Notes under the pieces: model-generated
The model's database searches: none
Seen by the model: the letters and a program-made list of their open reading frames with translations, nothing else
What the model was told of the DNA's origin: nothing
Shown here: positions 53,003 through 61,278 of the stretch, one piece after another
Numbering within the stretch: the first letter of the stretch is position 1
Layout: each line of letters begins with the position of its first letter
Source: Allorhizobium undicola ORS 992 = ATCC 700741
GTDB lineage: Bacteria; Pseudomonadota; Alphaproteobacteria; Rhizobiales; Rhizobiaceae
DNA length: 64,000 nucleotides
Assembly: GCF_000621665.1 (NCBI RefSeq)
Contig: NZ_JHXQ01000003.1
Coordinates: forward strand, 248,001-312,000
Direction of reading: 5' to 3'
Translations under genes and position numbers: made by a program

Positions 53003-54292
53003 CTATTCCGCTGCCGGGCGGAACTGGTCGTGTTCGGTTGATTCCTTCATGGCGGTGGTTGAAGACCGGCCACCGGAGATTGCCATGGAAACGGCATCAA
53101 AATAGCCGGTGCCCACTTCGCGCTGGTGCTTGGTGGCGGTGTAGCCATTGGCTTCGGCTGCAAATTCCGCCTCTTGCAGTTCGGAATAGGCGGCCATTTG
53201 CCGGTCCTTGTAGCCGCGTGCCAGTTCGAACATGCCGAAATTCAGCTGATGGAAGCCAGCAAGCGTGATGAACTGGAACTTGTAGCCCATGGCCCCCAGT
53301 TCACGCTGGAACTTTGCAATCGTCGCATCATCCAGGTTTTTCTTCCAGTTGAAGGATGGCGAGCAATTATAGGCAAGCTTCTTGCCGGGATGGGCCTTGT
53401 GAACCGCCTCGGCAAACCGCCGCGCCTGTTCGAGATCGGGCTTGGAGGTTTCCATCCAGATCAGATCGCAATAAGGCGCATAGGCAATGGCGCGGGCAAT
53501 GCAGGGCTCTATGCCGTTTTTCACCTGATAGAAGCCTTCGCTGGTACGGCCTGCGTCGTAATCGACGAAGGGGCGGTCGCGCTCGTCGATGTCGGAGGTC
53601 AAAAGCTTGGCGGCTTCCGCATCGGTGCGGGCGATGATCAGTGTCGGCGTGCCCATCACGTCGGCTGCAAGGCGGGCAGCGGTGAGGTTGCGGATATGGG
53701 CCGCCGTCGGGATCAGCACCTTGCCGCCGAGATGGCCGCATTTCTTTTCCGACGCCAACTGGTCCTCATAGTGAACACCTGCCGCGCCAGCCTCGATAAA
53801 GGCCTTCATGATCTCGAAGGCATTGAGCGGGCCGCCGAACCCGGCTTCGGCATCCGCGACGATGGGTGCAAACCATGTCTCGACCGAAAGGCCCTTGCCT
53901 TCCTGCGTCTCGATCTGGTCGGCCCTTTGCAGCGTGCGGTTGATGCGCCGTGCCAGTTCAGGGGCGGCATTGGCCGGATAGAGCGACTGGTCGGGATACA
54001 TGGCAGATGCCGTATTGGCATCGGCCGCCACCTGCCAGCCGGAGAGATAGATGGCCTTCAGGCCAGCGCGCACCATCTGCATGGCCTGATTGCCGGAAAG
54101 CGCGCCGAGCGCGTTGACGAAATCCTCCCGCTCGATGAGTTGCCACAGGCGGTTCGCACCCATTTCCGCCAGCGTATGGCGGATCTCGACCGAGCCGCGC
54201 AGCCGCTTGACATCCTCTACGCCATAGCTGCGCTCGATGCCATCGAACCGGCCCTTGGGGGCGGTTGGAACCAGTGTGTAAAAATCGGTCAT
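53003..54292 (-). CDS. aceA: Isocitrate lyase AceA
   Basis: 429 residues from ATG 54292 with GAGGGAG upstream; an ATG five codons earlier is not needed. Catalytic motif [11 protein letters not shown] with the active-site Cys, plus [20 protein letters not shown] and [17 protein letters not shown], are clear. It splits isocitrate to glyoxylate and succinate, allowing growth on acetate and fatty acids. The divergent regulator gene at 54513 shares the 220-base promoter region with TTGTAAA-type repeats. Confidence 0.97.
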   Translation of the reverse strand: MTDFYTLVPTAPKGRFDGIERSYGVEDVKRLRGSVEIRHTLAEMGANRLWQLIEREDFVNALGALSGNQAMQMVRAGLKAIYLSGWQVAADANTASAMYPDQSLYPANAAPELARRINRTLQRADQIETQEGKGLSVETWFAPIVADAEAGFGGPLNAFEIMKAFIEAGAAGVHYEDQLASEKKCGHLGGKVLIPTAAHIRNLTAARLAADVMGTPTLIIARTDAEAAKLLTSDIDERDRPFVDYDAGRTSEGFYQVKNGIEPCIARAIAYAPYCDLIWMETSKPDLEQARRFAEAVHKAHPGKKLAYNCSPSFNWKKNLDDATIAKFQRELGAMGYKFQFITLAGFHQLNFGMFELARGYKDRQMAAYSELQEAEFAAEANGYTATKHQREVGTGYFDAVSMAISGGRSSTTAMKESTEHDQFRPAAE

Positions 54293-54361
54293 AGCTGTCT
54301 CCCTCAACCTATTTCGCTGGGCCTTGATGTCTTCTCAAACCCGCTTTCTGCTGTCTTGGAA

Positions 54362-54379
54362 TTTACAATGCGTTGCAAA
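54362..54379. promoter_or_regulatory. Candidate operator upstream of aceA
   Basis: TTTACAA (54362-54368), four bases, TTGCAAA (54373-54379): an inverted repeat with one mismatch, 70 bases before the aceA start. RamB-type regulators of acetate genes bind sites containing TTTGCAAA, so the divergent regulator is the likely binder. Confidence 0.6.
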
Positions 54380-54450
54380 ATTCCCCAAGAAGAAACGTAT
54401 AATCCAAGCAATGAAAGGGGTTAGGTTGTCTTGTGTTTCACAAGGAGCTA

Positions 54451-54474
54451 TTGTAAATTTGTAAAAATTGTAAA
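54451..54474. promoter_or_regulatory. Three direct TTGTAAA repeats before the regulator gene
   Basis: TTGTAAA occurs at 54451-54457, 54459-54465 and 54468-54474, within 24 bases and 39 bases ahead of the regulator ATG. Same core as in the site at 54362-54379, so autoregulation is likely. Confidence 0.6.
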
Positions 54475-54512
54475 ATATCGAAAAGTGTGAATTTCTGTCA
54501 AAAGGGGGCGGC

Positions 54513-55931
54513 ATGGCAGAGCGCAAGATTTTCGCCGGGCCGCGTCTGCGCCGCATTCGCCGGGAGCTGGAGCTGACCCAGACGGCCATGGCCGAGGGGC
54601 TGGGCATTTCGCCATCCTATCTGAACTTTATCGAGCGCAATCAAAGGCCGCTGACGGTGCAATTGCTGGTGAAGCTTGCGGGCGTCTACAAGGTGGAGCC
54701 GGATGCGCTGCAAGGGGATGCGGGCGGGGCGGGACCGCTGCGGGAGGTGTTTTCCGATCCGCTGCTGGCGGGCGAAATTCCCGGCGAGCAGGAATTGTCG
54801 GAACTGGCGGAGGCGGCTCCCAATGCCGCCGCCGGGGTGGTGAAGCTTTATCGCGCATACCGCGAACAAGCCAAACGGCTTTCGGATCTGGCCGAGCTTC
54901 TGGCGCGCGAGGGTCATGAAACGGCGCTGTCTGCCGCCCGCCTGCCGATGGATGAGGTGCGCGATGTGCTGGAGGCGCGGCCCTTTCACTTCCCCGGTAT
55001 CGAGGCGGCGGCAGAGCGTTTTTACAGTGGCTTGCCTGCGGGAGAAGAGCTGGAAACACGGCTGAAGGAATGGCTGCGCAAGACGCATGGCATTGTGGTG
55101 CGCTCGCTGCCCGTTCACGTCATGCCGACGCTGCGTCGCCGCTATGATCGCCATTCCCTGCGGCTTTTTCTATCGGAGCGGCTTTCGCCTTTCGATCAAT
55201 TACGGGAAGTGGCGATGGAAACGGCGCTGATGGCCTTTCCTGACGCCATCGATGCGGCGCTGACCGGCCTGCCGCTCACCACTGGCGAGGCAAGAAGGCT
55301 CGCCCGCTTCGAACTGGCACGCTATGGCGCCCATGCCCTGATGATGCCGCTCACCGCATTTCAGCCCGCTGCCGAGCGAGCACGTTATGATGTGGATGTG
55401 TTGCGGGCGCGATTTCGGGTGTCCTACGAACAGGCGGCAACCCGCCTCGTCAGCCTGCAAAAGCCCGCTTCCTCCCAAGGCGGTGCAGGGCCGCAATTTT
55501 TCCTGATGGAAATCGACAATGCGGGCAATGTGTTGCGGCGGGCGGGCGCGCAAGGCTTTCCGCGGGCAGGCTTTGGCGGCCAATGTCCAAGGCTCAACCT
55601 GCACGCCGCCTTTTCCTCTCCGGGGCAGGTGATGGCAGAGGCGGTGATGCTGCCGGACGGGGCGGGCTTTCTCACCGTCTCGCGTACGCTGGAGGGGCCG
55701 CAGGCCGCCTTTCACGAGCGGCCTCGCCGCACCGCGCTGATGCTTGCCTGCGCGCTTGGCGAGGCGGCGGCGACGGTTTATGCGGATGCCTTGCTGCGAC
55801 CGCTGGAGGTTGGCCCCGCCTGCCGCCTGTGCGAGCGGCGGGGCTGTCTGTCACGCGCCGAGCCGCCCATGACCCGCCCGCTGGGACTGGATGAAATGAC
55901 GACCGGGCTCAGTGTCTTCGACTTTCAATAG
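54513..55931 (+). CDS. XRE-family regulator of short-chain fatty acid metabolism (RamB/ScfR type)
   Basis: 472 residues. N-terminal helix-turn-helix of the XRE type: LRRIRRELELTQTAMAEGLG and SPSYLNFIERNQRPL. The middle (about residues 155-290) is the DUF955/IrrE-like region, but the place of the zinc-protease HExxH motif reads FELARYGAHALMMP, so it is probably not a protease. The C-terminal part ends with a Cys-containing RLCERRGCLSRAEPP segment, typical of RamB-like regulators. It is divergent from aceA and likely controls it. The stop is six bases from the convergent gene at 55938. Confidence 0.85.
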   Translation: MAERKIFAGPRLRRIRRELELTQTAMAEGLGISPSYLNFIERNQRPLTVQLLVKLAGVYKVEPDALQGDAGGAGPLREVFSDPLLAGEIPGEQELSELAEAAPNAAAGVVKLYRAYREQAKRLSDLAELLAREGHETALSAARLPMDEVRDVLEARPFHFPGIEAAAERFYSGLPAGEELETRLKEWLRKTHGIVVRSLPVHVMPTLRRRYDRHSLRLFLSERLSPFDQLREVAMETALMAFPDAIDAALTGLPLTTGEARRLARFELARYGAHALMMPLTAFQPAAERARYDVDVLRARFRVSYEQAATRLVSLQKPASSQGGAGPQFFLMEIDNAGNVLRRAGAQGFPRAGFGGQCPRLNLHAAFSSPGQVMAEAVMLPDGAGFLTVSRTLEGPQAAFHERPRRTALMLACALGEAAATVYADALLRPLEVGPACRLCERRGCLSRAEPPMTRPLGLDEMTTGLSVFDFQ

Positions 55932-55937
55932 GGATTG

Positions 55938-56921
55938 TCAGCCGATGGTGGCCAGATAGGCCTGAATGCCGTTGGAGGTGGCAGCAATCCCCATCAAGCG
56001 GTTGTCGATCACCGTATTGCCGGTGGAAATGCTGCTGCTGCCGGGATAGGCAACGGCAAGCCAGCGTGCTTCACCAAAGCCACCCTCACTGTTTCTGCCG
56101 ATCACCACATAGGCCGCGCCAGCATCGGTTGTGGCCGCCAGGCTGTAGCCATCGGCAATGCCGCTGATGCCCTCGAAATGGCTGACGATGCCTGGCTTGT
56201 CGTCATAACTGTAAGACGTCACATGGCTGATCGTCTGCGATGCCGCATCGTAATCCAGTACGAAGCCGAGATTGAGGCCCTCATTGCCCTTATACCCGCC
56301 CACGATGGTGTATGAGGCGCTCTCATCGCCACCATTCTGCCAGATGCCATAGGCTGTGGTCAGCGGTCCGAGGCTGAGTTTGAAAAAGCTCTTGCCGGCG
56401 ATGTGATAGATGAAGGCCGCGGCCGAGCCCGGTTTGTCTGCAAGGTCGAAATTGCCCACCACCAGATCGCCCATCGTGCTGTGGGGAATGGTGGATGAAA
56501 CCGTGCCGCCAGCCACGTCCTGCGGCACGTCGAGATTGGTCCAGATGCCGGTGCCGTCGAGCGGGCCTTCATACATCATGCCATGATCGGCCTTGGGCTG
56601 CGGTGCTTCGGCATATTTGTAGCTTCCCACGGCCCGCACATTGCCCTGACCGATGCGTGGATTGAAAAGCGGCGTGTCGGGTCCGTAAAAGGTCGAGGTC
56701 GTGACGGTCTGGCCGGGAAATGCCGGCGTCAGAACGGCCGATCCGGAACTGTCCGTGGGAGAAAGGGGGCCGCGGTACAAAAGCGCCTGCGGCTCTGCGC
56801 CCTCGACGGGCCGGGTGCCGGTCAGGACGACCGGATGCCCCTCGCCGCCGTCCTGACGCACCCCGGTTACGACATCGCCGGGGGCGAGAATGATGTTGTA
56901 GGTCACATTCGTGTCGTTCAT
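55938..56921 (-). CDS. Unknown protein rich in Gly, Ser, Thr and Tyr
   Basis: 327 residues from ATG 56921 with AGGAT upstream. It begins MNDTNVTYNIILAPGDVVTG and ends GIQAYLATIG. There is no Sec signal peptide and no membrane helix. The sequence is strongly beta-type, with loosely recurring units such as YRGPLSPTDSSG / YEGPLDGTGIW and FYGPDTPLFNP, and NFDLADKPGSAAAFIYHIAG / GYKGNEGLNLGFVLDY, suggesting a propeller or repeat-built beta sheet. Ca-binding RTX repeats are not seen. I do not recognise the family. Own promoter in the AT-rich bases upstream. Confidence 0.75.
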   Translation of the reverse strand: MNDTNVTYNIILAPGDVVTGVRQDGGEGHPVVLTGTRPVEGAEPQALLYRGPLSPTDSSGSAVLTPAFPGQTVTTSTFYGPDTPLFNPRIGQGNVRAVGSYKYAEAPQPKADHGMMYEGPLDGTGIWTNLDVPQDVAGGTVSSTIPHSTMGDLVVGNFDLADKPGSAAAFIYHIAGKSFFKLSLGPLTTAYGIWQNGGDESASYTIVGGYKGNEGLNLGFVLDYDAASQTISHVTSYSYDDKPGIVSHFEGISGIADGYSLAATTDAGAAYVVIGRNSEGGFGEARWLAVAYPGSSSISTGNTVIDNRLMGIAATSNGIQAYLATIG

Positions 56922-57172
56922 GATTTCATCCTATAGTAATTTTCAAAAAATAAATAAACCATAAGTTGTTTAGAAAAGATTGATGAACGTTCCGGCGCGA
57001 AGGTTTTCCTCAAAGATGACCGGGACGCTGGCAAGATCCGTGAGGGCCGGAAATCCCTTTCATGCTGCGCCACGGAAATTTACGCTTGTCGGCGGCAGTT
57101 TTCCTTCTTAGTCTGAGTAAAAACAAAGGGAACGCAGGTCTTGCTTCGCGGCCCCCGGACACAGGAGAGATC
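56922..57172. promoter_or_regulatory. Divergent promoter region of the unknown gene and the pot-like operon
   Basis: An AT-rich block at about 56933-56985 (runs of A/T with TATAGTAATTTTC) is the likely promoter zone. The rest is GC-rich. The binding-protein gene has AGGAG about ten bases before its ATG at 57173. No operator could be recognised. Confidence 0.4.
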
Positions 57173-58273
57173 ATGACATCCGCTTTGCTGCGCATCACTG
57201 CCGTCGCCCTGACGGCCCTTCTTGCCGGTGTTTCCGCCCAGGCGGCGGACCGGGAGGTTCATGTCTACAACTGGTCGGACTATATCGATCCGCAGATCCT
57301 TGAGGATTTCACCAAGGAAACCGGCATCAAGGTCGTCTACGACGTGTTCGATAACAACGACCTGTTGGAAACCAAGCTGCTGGCCGGTGGTTCGGGCTAT
57401 GATGTCGTCGTGCCGACGGGGCCTTTCCTTGCCCGGCAGATCCAGGCAGGCGTGTTCCAGAAGCTCGACAAGTCGAAACTGCCCAATCTCGCCAACATGT
57501 GGCCGCAGGTCATGGACCGGCTGGCCAAATACGATCCCGGCAACCAGTATGCCGTGAACTACATGTGGGGCACCACCGGCATTGGCTATAATGTCAAGAA
57601 GATCAAGCAGGTGTTCGGCGATGACGTGAAGGTCGATAGCTGGGACTTCATCTTCAAGCCGGAAAACGCCAAGAAACTCAAGCAGTGCGGGCTCAACATC
57701 CTCGATGCGTCGGATGAGACCTTCGCCATTGCCATGAATTATATCGGCAAGGATCCCGACAGCAAGAAGACGCCGGATCTCGAAGCGGGCGGCAAGGTCT
57801 ATTCGGCCATCCGTCCGTTTGCCAAGACCTTCAACTCCGCCTCCTATATCAACGATCTCGCCAATGGCGACATCTGCGCCACCATTGGCTGGTCGGGTGA
57901 CATCGTGCAGGCCAAGCATCGTGCCGAGGAAGCCAAGAATGGCGTGGAGATCGCCTATGTGATCCCCAAGGAAGGCACCTATATGTGGTTCGACAACTTC
58001 GCCATTCCGGCCGATGCCAAGCATGTCGAGGAAGCGCACGCCTTCATCAATTACATGATGAAGCCGGAGGTGATCGCCAAGGCATCCGATTTCGTGGCCT
58101 ATGCCAACGGCAATCTTGCCTCGCAGAAGCTCATCAGCCCGGATGTGTTCAACAACCCGTCCGTCTACCCGGACGAGGCAACCTTGCAGCGGCTTTTCAC
58201 CATCTCGCCTTACGATCCCAAGTCGCAGCGCGTGCTGAACCGTCTGTGGACGCAGGTCAAGACCGGCAAATAA
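57173..58273 (+). CDS. Polyamine-binding periplasmic protein (PotF type)
   Basis: 366 residues with a signal peptide (MTSALLRITAVALTALLAGV, cut near residue 25). The mature part starts REVHVYNWSDYIDPQILEDF, the hallmark of the PotD/PotF family, and continues with VVYDVFDNNDLLETKLLAGG and YDVVVPTGPFLARQIQAG. PotF binds putrescine in the periplasm. A longer in-frame ATG at 57062 adds a non-signal N-terminus and is rejected. The stem-loop with T-rich tail at 58279 separates it from the ATPase gene, as usual for a highly expressed binding protein. Confidence 0.9.
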   Translation: MTSALLRITAVALTALLAGVSAQAADREVHVYNWSDYIDPQILEDFTKETGIKVVYDVFDNNDLLETKLLAGGSGYDVVVPTGPFLARQIQAGVFQKLDKSKLPNLANMWPQVMDRLAKYDPGNQYAVNYMWGTTGIGYNVKKIKQVFGDDVKVDSWDFIFKPENAKKLKQCGLNILDASDETFAIAMNYIGKDPDSKKTPDLEAGGKVYSAIRPFAKTFNSASYINDLANGDICATIGWSGDIVQAKHRAEEAKNGVEIAYVIPKEGTYMWFDNFAIPADAKHVEEAHAFINYMMKPEVIAKASDFVAYANGNLASQKLISPDVFNNPSVYPDEATLQRLFTISPYDPKSQRVLNRLWTQVKTGK

Positions 58274-58278
58274 GAAAC

Positions 58279-58310
58279 GAACGGGGCTGATAAGGCCCCG
58301 TTCTTCTTTG
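58279..58310 (+). terminator. Attenuator-type terminator after the polyamine-binding protein gene
   Basis: GAACGGGGC (58279-58287) and GCCCCGTTC (58295-58303) form a perfect nine-pair stem, followed by TTCTTTG. It probably lets only part of the transcripts continue into the transporter genes. Confidence 0.75.
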
Positions 58311-58325
58311 ACAGGGGGTAGACAG

Positions 58326-59474
58326 ATGGCGAAATCCTTGGGGCCGGTCAAACGCAGCTTCGCGCCGTGGACCAATCCGGCGGAAAAGCCCTTCATCCGG
58401 TTCGAAAATGTCACCAAGCGCTTCGGCCCCTATACGGCGGTCAAGAATCTGACGCTCGATATTTACGAGCGGGAGTTCTTTTCGCTGCTGGGGCCTTCGG
58501 GCTGCGGCAAGACCACGCTGATGCGGATGCTGGCGGGTTTCGAGGAGCCGACGGAAGGCCGCATCCTGCTGCAAGGCAAGGATCTTTCAGGCGTGCCGCC
58601 CTATCGCCGCCCGACAAACATGATGTTCCAGTCCTATGCGCTGTTTCCGCATATGAGCGTGGCGCGCAACATTGCCTTCGGGTTGGAGCAGGACAATCTG
58701 CCCAAGGCCGAGATCGAAGCGCGGGTGGCGGAAATGCTGAAGCTGGTGAAGCTGGAGGAATTTGCCCGGCGCAAGCCCAACCAGCTTTCCGGCGGGCAAA
58801 GGCAGCGCGTGGCGCTGGCCCGCTCGCTTGCCAAGCGGCCCAAGGTGCTGCTGCTGGATGAGCCGCTGGGCGCGCTCGACCGCAAGCTCCGGGAGGAAAC
58901 CCAGTTCGAACTCATGGACATCCAGCAGACGCTGGGCCTCACCTTCCTCATCGTCACCCACGACCAGGAGGAGGCCATGACCGTTTCCGACCGGATCGCG
59001 GTGATGGACAAGGGCGAGCTGATGCAGGTGGCAACGCCCGCAGAAATCTATGAGGCGCCCAACAGCCGCTACGTGGCCGATTTCATCGGCGACATCAACA
59101 TCGTCGAAGGCACCTATGCGGGGGAGGGGCCGACACCGCAATTTTCCCGCATCGCCTGCGAGGGGTTCGAGGCGCTGGTGGCGCATCCCTGCACGGCAGC
59201 GCCCGGCTCTCAGGTTGCCTTCGCCATTCGCCCGGAAAAGATCCGCATCACGCGCGATGCCCCGGCTGAAATCGCGGTGAACATGTTGCAGGGCGAGGTG
59301 CTGGACATTGCCTATCTCGGCGACTTCTCCGTTTTCATCATCGAACTTGCCGACGGCCGCACTTTCCGCGCCGCGCAGGCCAATGTCTCGCGCCTCGTGG
59401 ATCGCCCCATGACCTATGGCGATCAGGTCTTCCTTTCCTGGCCAGCCGATGCCGGGCTGGTGCTGACACGGTAG
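58326..59474 (+). CDS. Polyamine ABC transporter ATPase (PotG type)
   Basis: 382 residues from ATG 58326, preceded by GGGGGT. Walker A GPSGCGKTT, signature LSGGQRQRVALARS, Walker B VLLLDEPLGALD and IVTHDQEEA are intact, and a TOBE domain starts near residue 285. The N-terminal 30 residues (SFAPWTNPAEKPFIRFENV) are typical of PotG/PotA. It powers uptake with the two permeases. Next gene begins nine bases later. Confidence 0.92.
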   Translation: MAKSLGPVKRSFAPWTNPAEKPFIRFENVTKRFGPYTAVKNLTLDIYEREFFSLLGPSGCGKTTLMRMLAGFEEPTEGRILLQGKDLSGVPPYRRPTNMMFQSYALFPHMSVARNIAFGLEQDNLPKAEIEARVAEMLKLVKLEEFARRKPNQLSGGQRQRVALARSLAKRPKVLLLDEPLGALDRKLREETQFELMDIQQTLGLTFLIVTHDQEEAMTVSDRIAVMDKGELMQVATPAEIYEAPNSRYVADFIGDINIVEGTYAGEGPTPQFSRIACEGFEALVAHPCTAAPGSQVAFAIRPEKIRITRDAPAEIAVNMLQGEVLDIAYLGDFSVFIIELADGRTFRAAQANVSRLVDRPMTYGDQVFLSWPADAGLVLTR

Positions 59475-59483
59475 GGGGTGGTC

Positions 59484-60392
59484 ATGGCAGAGCCCCAGTC
59501 CCTTCCTCAGGCATCACCCGCCCGCTGGCTGGTGGTCATCATCCCTTACCTGTGGATGGTGCTGTTCTTCCTCATGCCTTTCTTCATCATCGTGAAGATT
59601 GCCCTGTCCGACACGGCCATTGCCATGCCGCCCTATACCCCCGTCTTCGAGGGGTTCTCGGCGCTTGGCGATTTCATCTCACAGCTCGATCTTGAAAACT
59701 TCTGGATGCTGGGGGATGATCCGCTTTATATCGAAGCCTATCTTTCGTCGCTCAGGATCGCCGTCATCTCCACGGTGTTGCTCTTGCTGATCGGCTATCC
59801 CATGGCGCTGGCCATGGCGCGGGCGCGCACGGAAATCCGCCCGACGCTGGTGATGATGGTGATCCTGCCCTTCTGGACCTCGTTCCTGATCCGCGTCTAT
59901 GCATGGATCGGCATTCTGAAGCCCGAAGGCCTGCTGACGCTTCTCTTGCAAAGCCTGCATATTCTGGGGCCGGATGAGCAGGTACACATCTACCAGACCG
60001 ATATGGCGGTCTTCATCGGCATCGTCTATTCCTATCTGCCCTTCATGGTCCTGCCGCTTTATTCGGCGCTGGAAAAGCTGGATGGCACGCTGCTGGAGGC
60101 GGCCAGCGATCTCGGCTGCCCGCCCTGGAAGGCTTTCTGGCGCATTACCTTTCCGCTGTCTTTGCCCGGCGTCGTGGCCGGGGCGATGATCTGCTTCATT
60201 CCCATCACCGGCGAATATGTCATTCCTGATCTGCTGGGCGGTGCCGATACGCTGATGATCGGCAAGACATTGTGGACGGAATTCTTCGGCAATCGCGACT
60301 GGCCGCTGGCCTCCGCCGTAGCAGTCCTCTTGCTCCTCATTCTGGTGGTGCCCATCGCCATCTTCCAGAACCAGCAGAAAAAGGTGGTGTGA
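59484..60392 (+). CDS. Polyamine ABC transporter permease (PotH type)
   Basis: 302 residues, about six transmembrane helices. Features: MPFFIIVKIALSD near the start, MMVILPFWTSFLIRVYAWIG, and the EAA loop EAASDLGCPPWKAFWRITFP. ATG 59484 with GGGGG upstream is chosen over a GTG two codons earlier. It pairs with the following permease to form the channel. It ends three bases before the next start. Confidence 0.92.
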   Translation: MAEPQSLPQASPARWLVVIIPYLWMVLFFLMPFFIIVKIALSDTAIAMPPYTPVFEGFSALGDFISQLDLENFWMLGDDPLYIEAYLSSLRIAVISTVLLLLIGYPMALAMARARTEIRPTLVMMVILPFWTSFLIRVYAWIGILKPEGLLTLLLQSLHILGPDEQVHIYQTDMAVFIGIVYSYLPFMVLPLYSALEKLDGTLLEAASDLGCPPWKAFWRITFPLSLPGVVAGAMICFIPITGEYVIPDLLGGADTLMIGKTLWTEFFGNRDWPLASAVAVLLLLILVVPIAIFQNQQKKVV

Positions 60393-60395
60393 GCC

Positions 60396-61211
60396 ATGAA
60401 GTCAGGACGTTTCGATCCGGTCATCCTCACCCTCGGCTTCATCTTCCTTTATGTGCCGATCCTCATTCTCGTCGTCTATTCCTTCAACGAGTCCAAGCTG
60501 GTGACAGTCTGGGGCGGCTTCTCGCTGCACTGGTACAAGGCCATCTGGCATAATGACAGCCTGATGGATGCCGCCTGGGTCACGTTGCGTGTCGGAATTG
60601 TTTCGGCATCGGCCGGCACGCTGCTGGGTACGCTTGCGGCACTGGCGCTGGTGCGGTTCGGGCGCTTTCCGGGACGGCTGCTGTTTTCCGGCATGGTCTA
60701 TGCGCCGCTGGTCATGCCGGAAGTCATTACAGGGCTTTCGCTGCTCCTGCTGTTCGTGGCGCTGGATGTGGATCGCGGCATTGTCACGGTGACACTTGCG
60801 CATACCACCTTCACCATGTGCTATGTGGCCATTGTCGTGCAGTCGAAGCTTCTGACCTTCGATCGCAGTCTGGAAGAGGCCGCGCTCGATCTCGGCTGCC
60901 CGCCGGTGCGCACCTTTTTCCGCATTACGCTTCCGCTGATTTTTCCGGCCGTCATTTCCGGCTGGATGCTGGCCTTCACCCTGTCGCTGGATGATCTCGT
61001 CATCGCAAGCTTCACAACGGGGCCCGGGGCCACGACCCTGCCGATCAAGATCTATTCCCAGGTGCGTCTGGGCGTCACGCCGGAAATCAATGCCATTTGC
61101 ACCATCCTCATCGCCCTCGTGACCATTGGCGTCATCATCGCCTCCATCGGTACGAAGCGGCGCGAAGTGCAGCGCCAGCGCGACGAACATCTGGCGGCAC
61201 GGGCGTCATAA
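60396..61211 (+). CDS. Polyamine ABC transporter permease (PotI type)
   Basis: 271 residues, about six transmembrane helices. It starts MKSGRFDPVILTLGFIFLYV, contains YSFNESKLVTVWGGFSLHWY and the EAA loop EEAALDLGCPPVRTFFRITL. A charged C-terminal tail (TKRREVQRQRDEHLAARAS) lies in the cytoplasm. Last gene of the operon; the stem at 61216 follows. Confidence 0.92.
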   Translation: MKSGRFDPVILTLGFIFLYVPILILVVYSFNESKLVTVWGGFSLHWYKAIWHNDSLMDAAWVTLRVGIVSASAGTLLGTLAALALVRFGRFPGRLLFSGMVYAPLVMPEVITGLSLLLLFVALDVDRGIVTVTLAHTTFTMCYVAIVVQSKLLTFDRSLEEAALDLGCPPVRTFFRITLPLIFPAVISGWMLAFTLSLDDLVIASFTTGPGATTLPIKIYSQVRLGVTPEINAICTILIALVTIGVIIASIGTKRREVQRQRDEHLAARAS

Positions 61212-61215
61212 CGGT

Positions 61216-61233
61216 CAGGTCATATCTGACCTG
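61216..61233. terminator. Stem-loop between convergent potI-like and AsmA-like genes
   Basis: CAGGTCA (61216-61222) and TGACCTG (61227-61233) form a perfect seven-pair stem with a TATC loop. No U run follows on the + strand beyond GGTAAAA, so the terminator call is tentative. Confidence 0.45.
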
Positions 61234-61278
61234 GGTAAAAGACGCAGGATCAGGATCGCGCTTCAGGAAGACGGCGCC

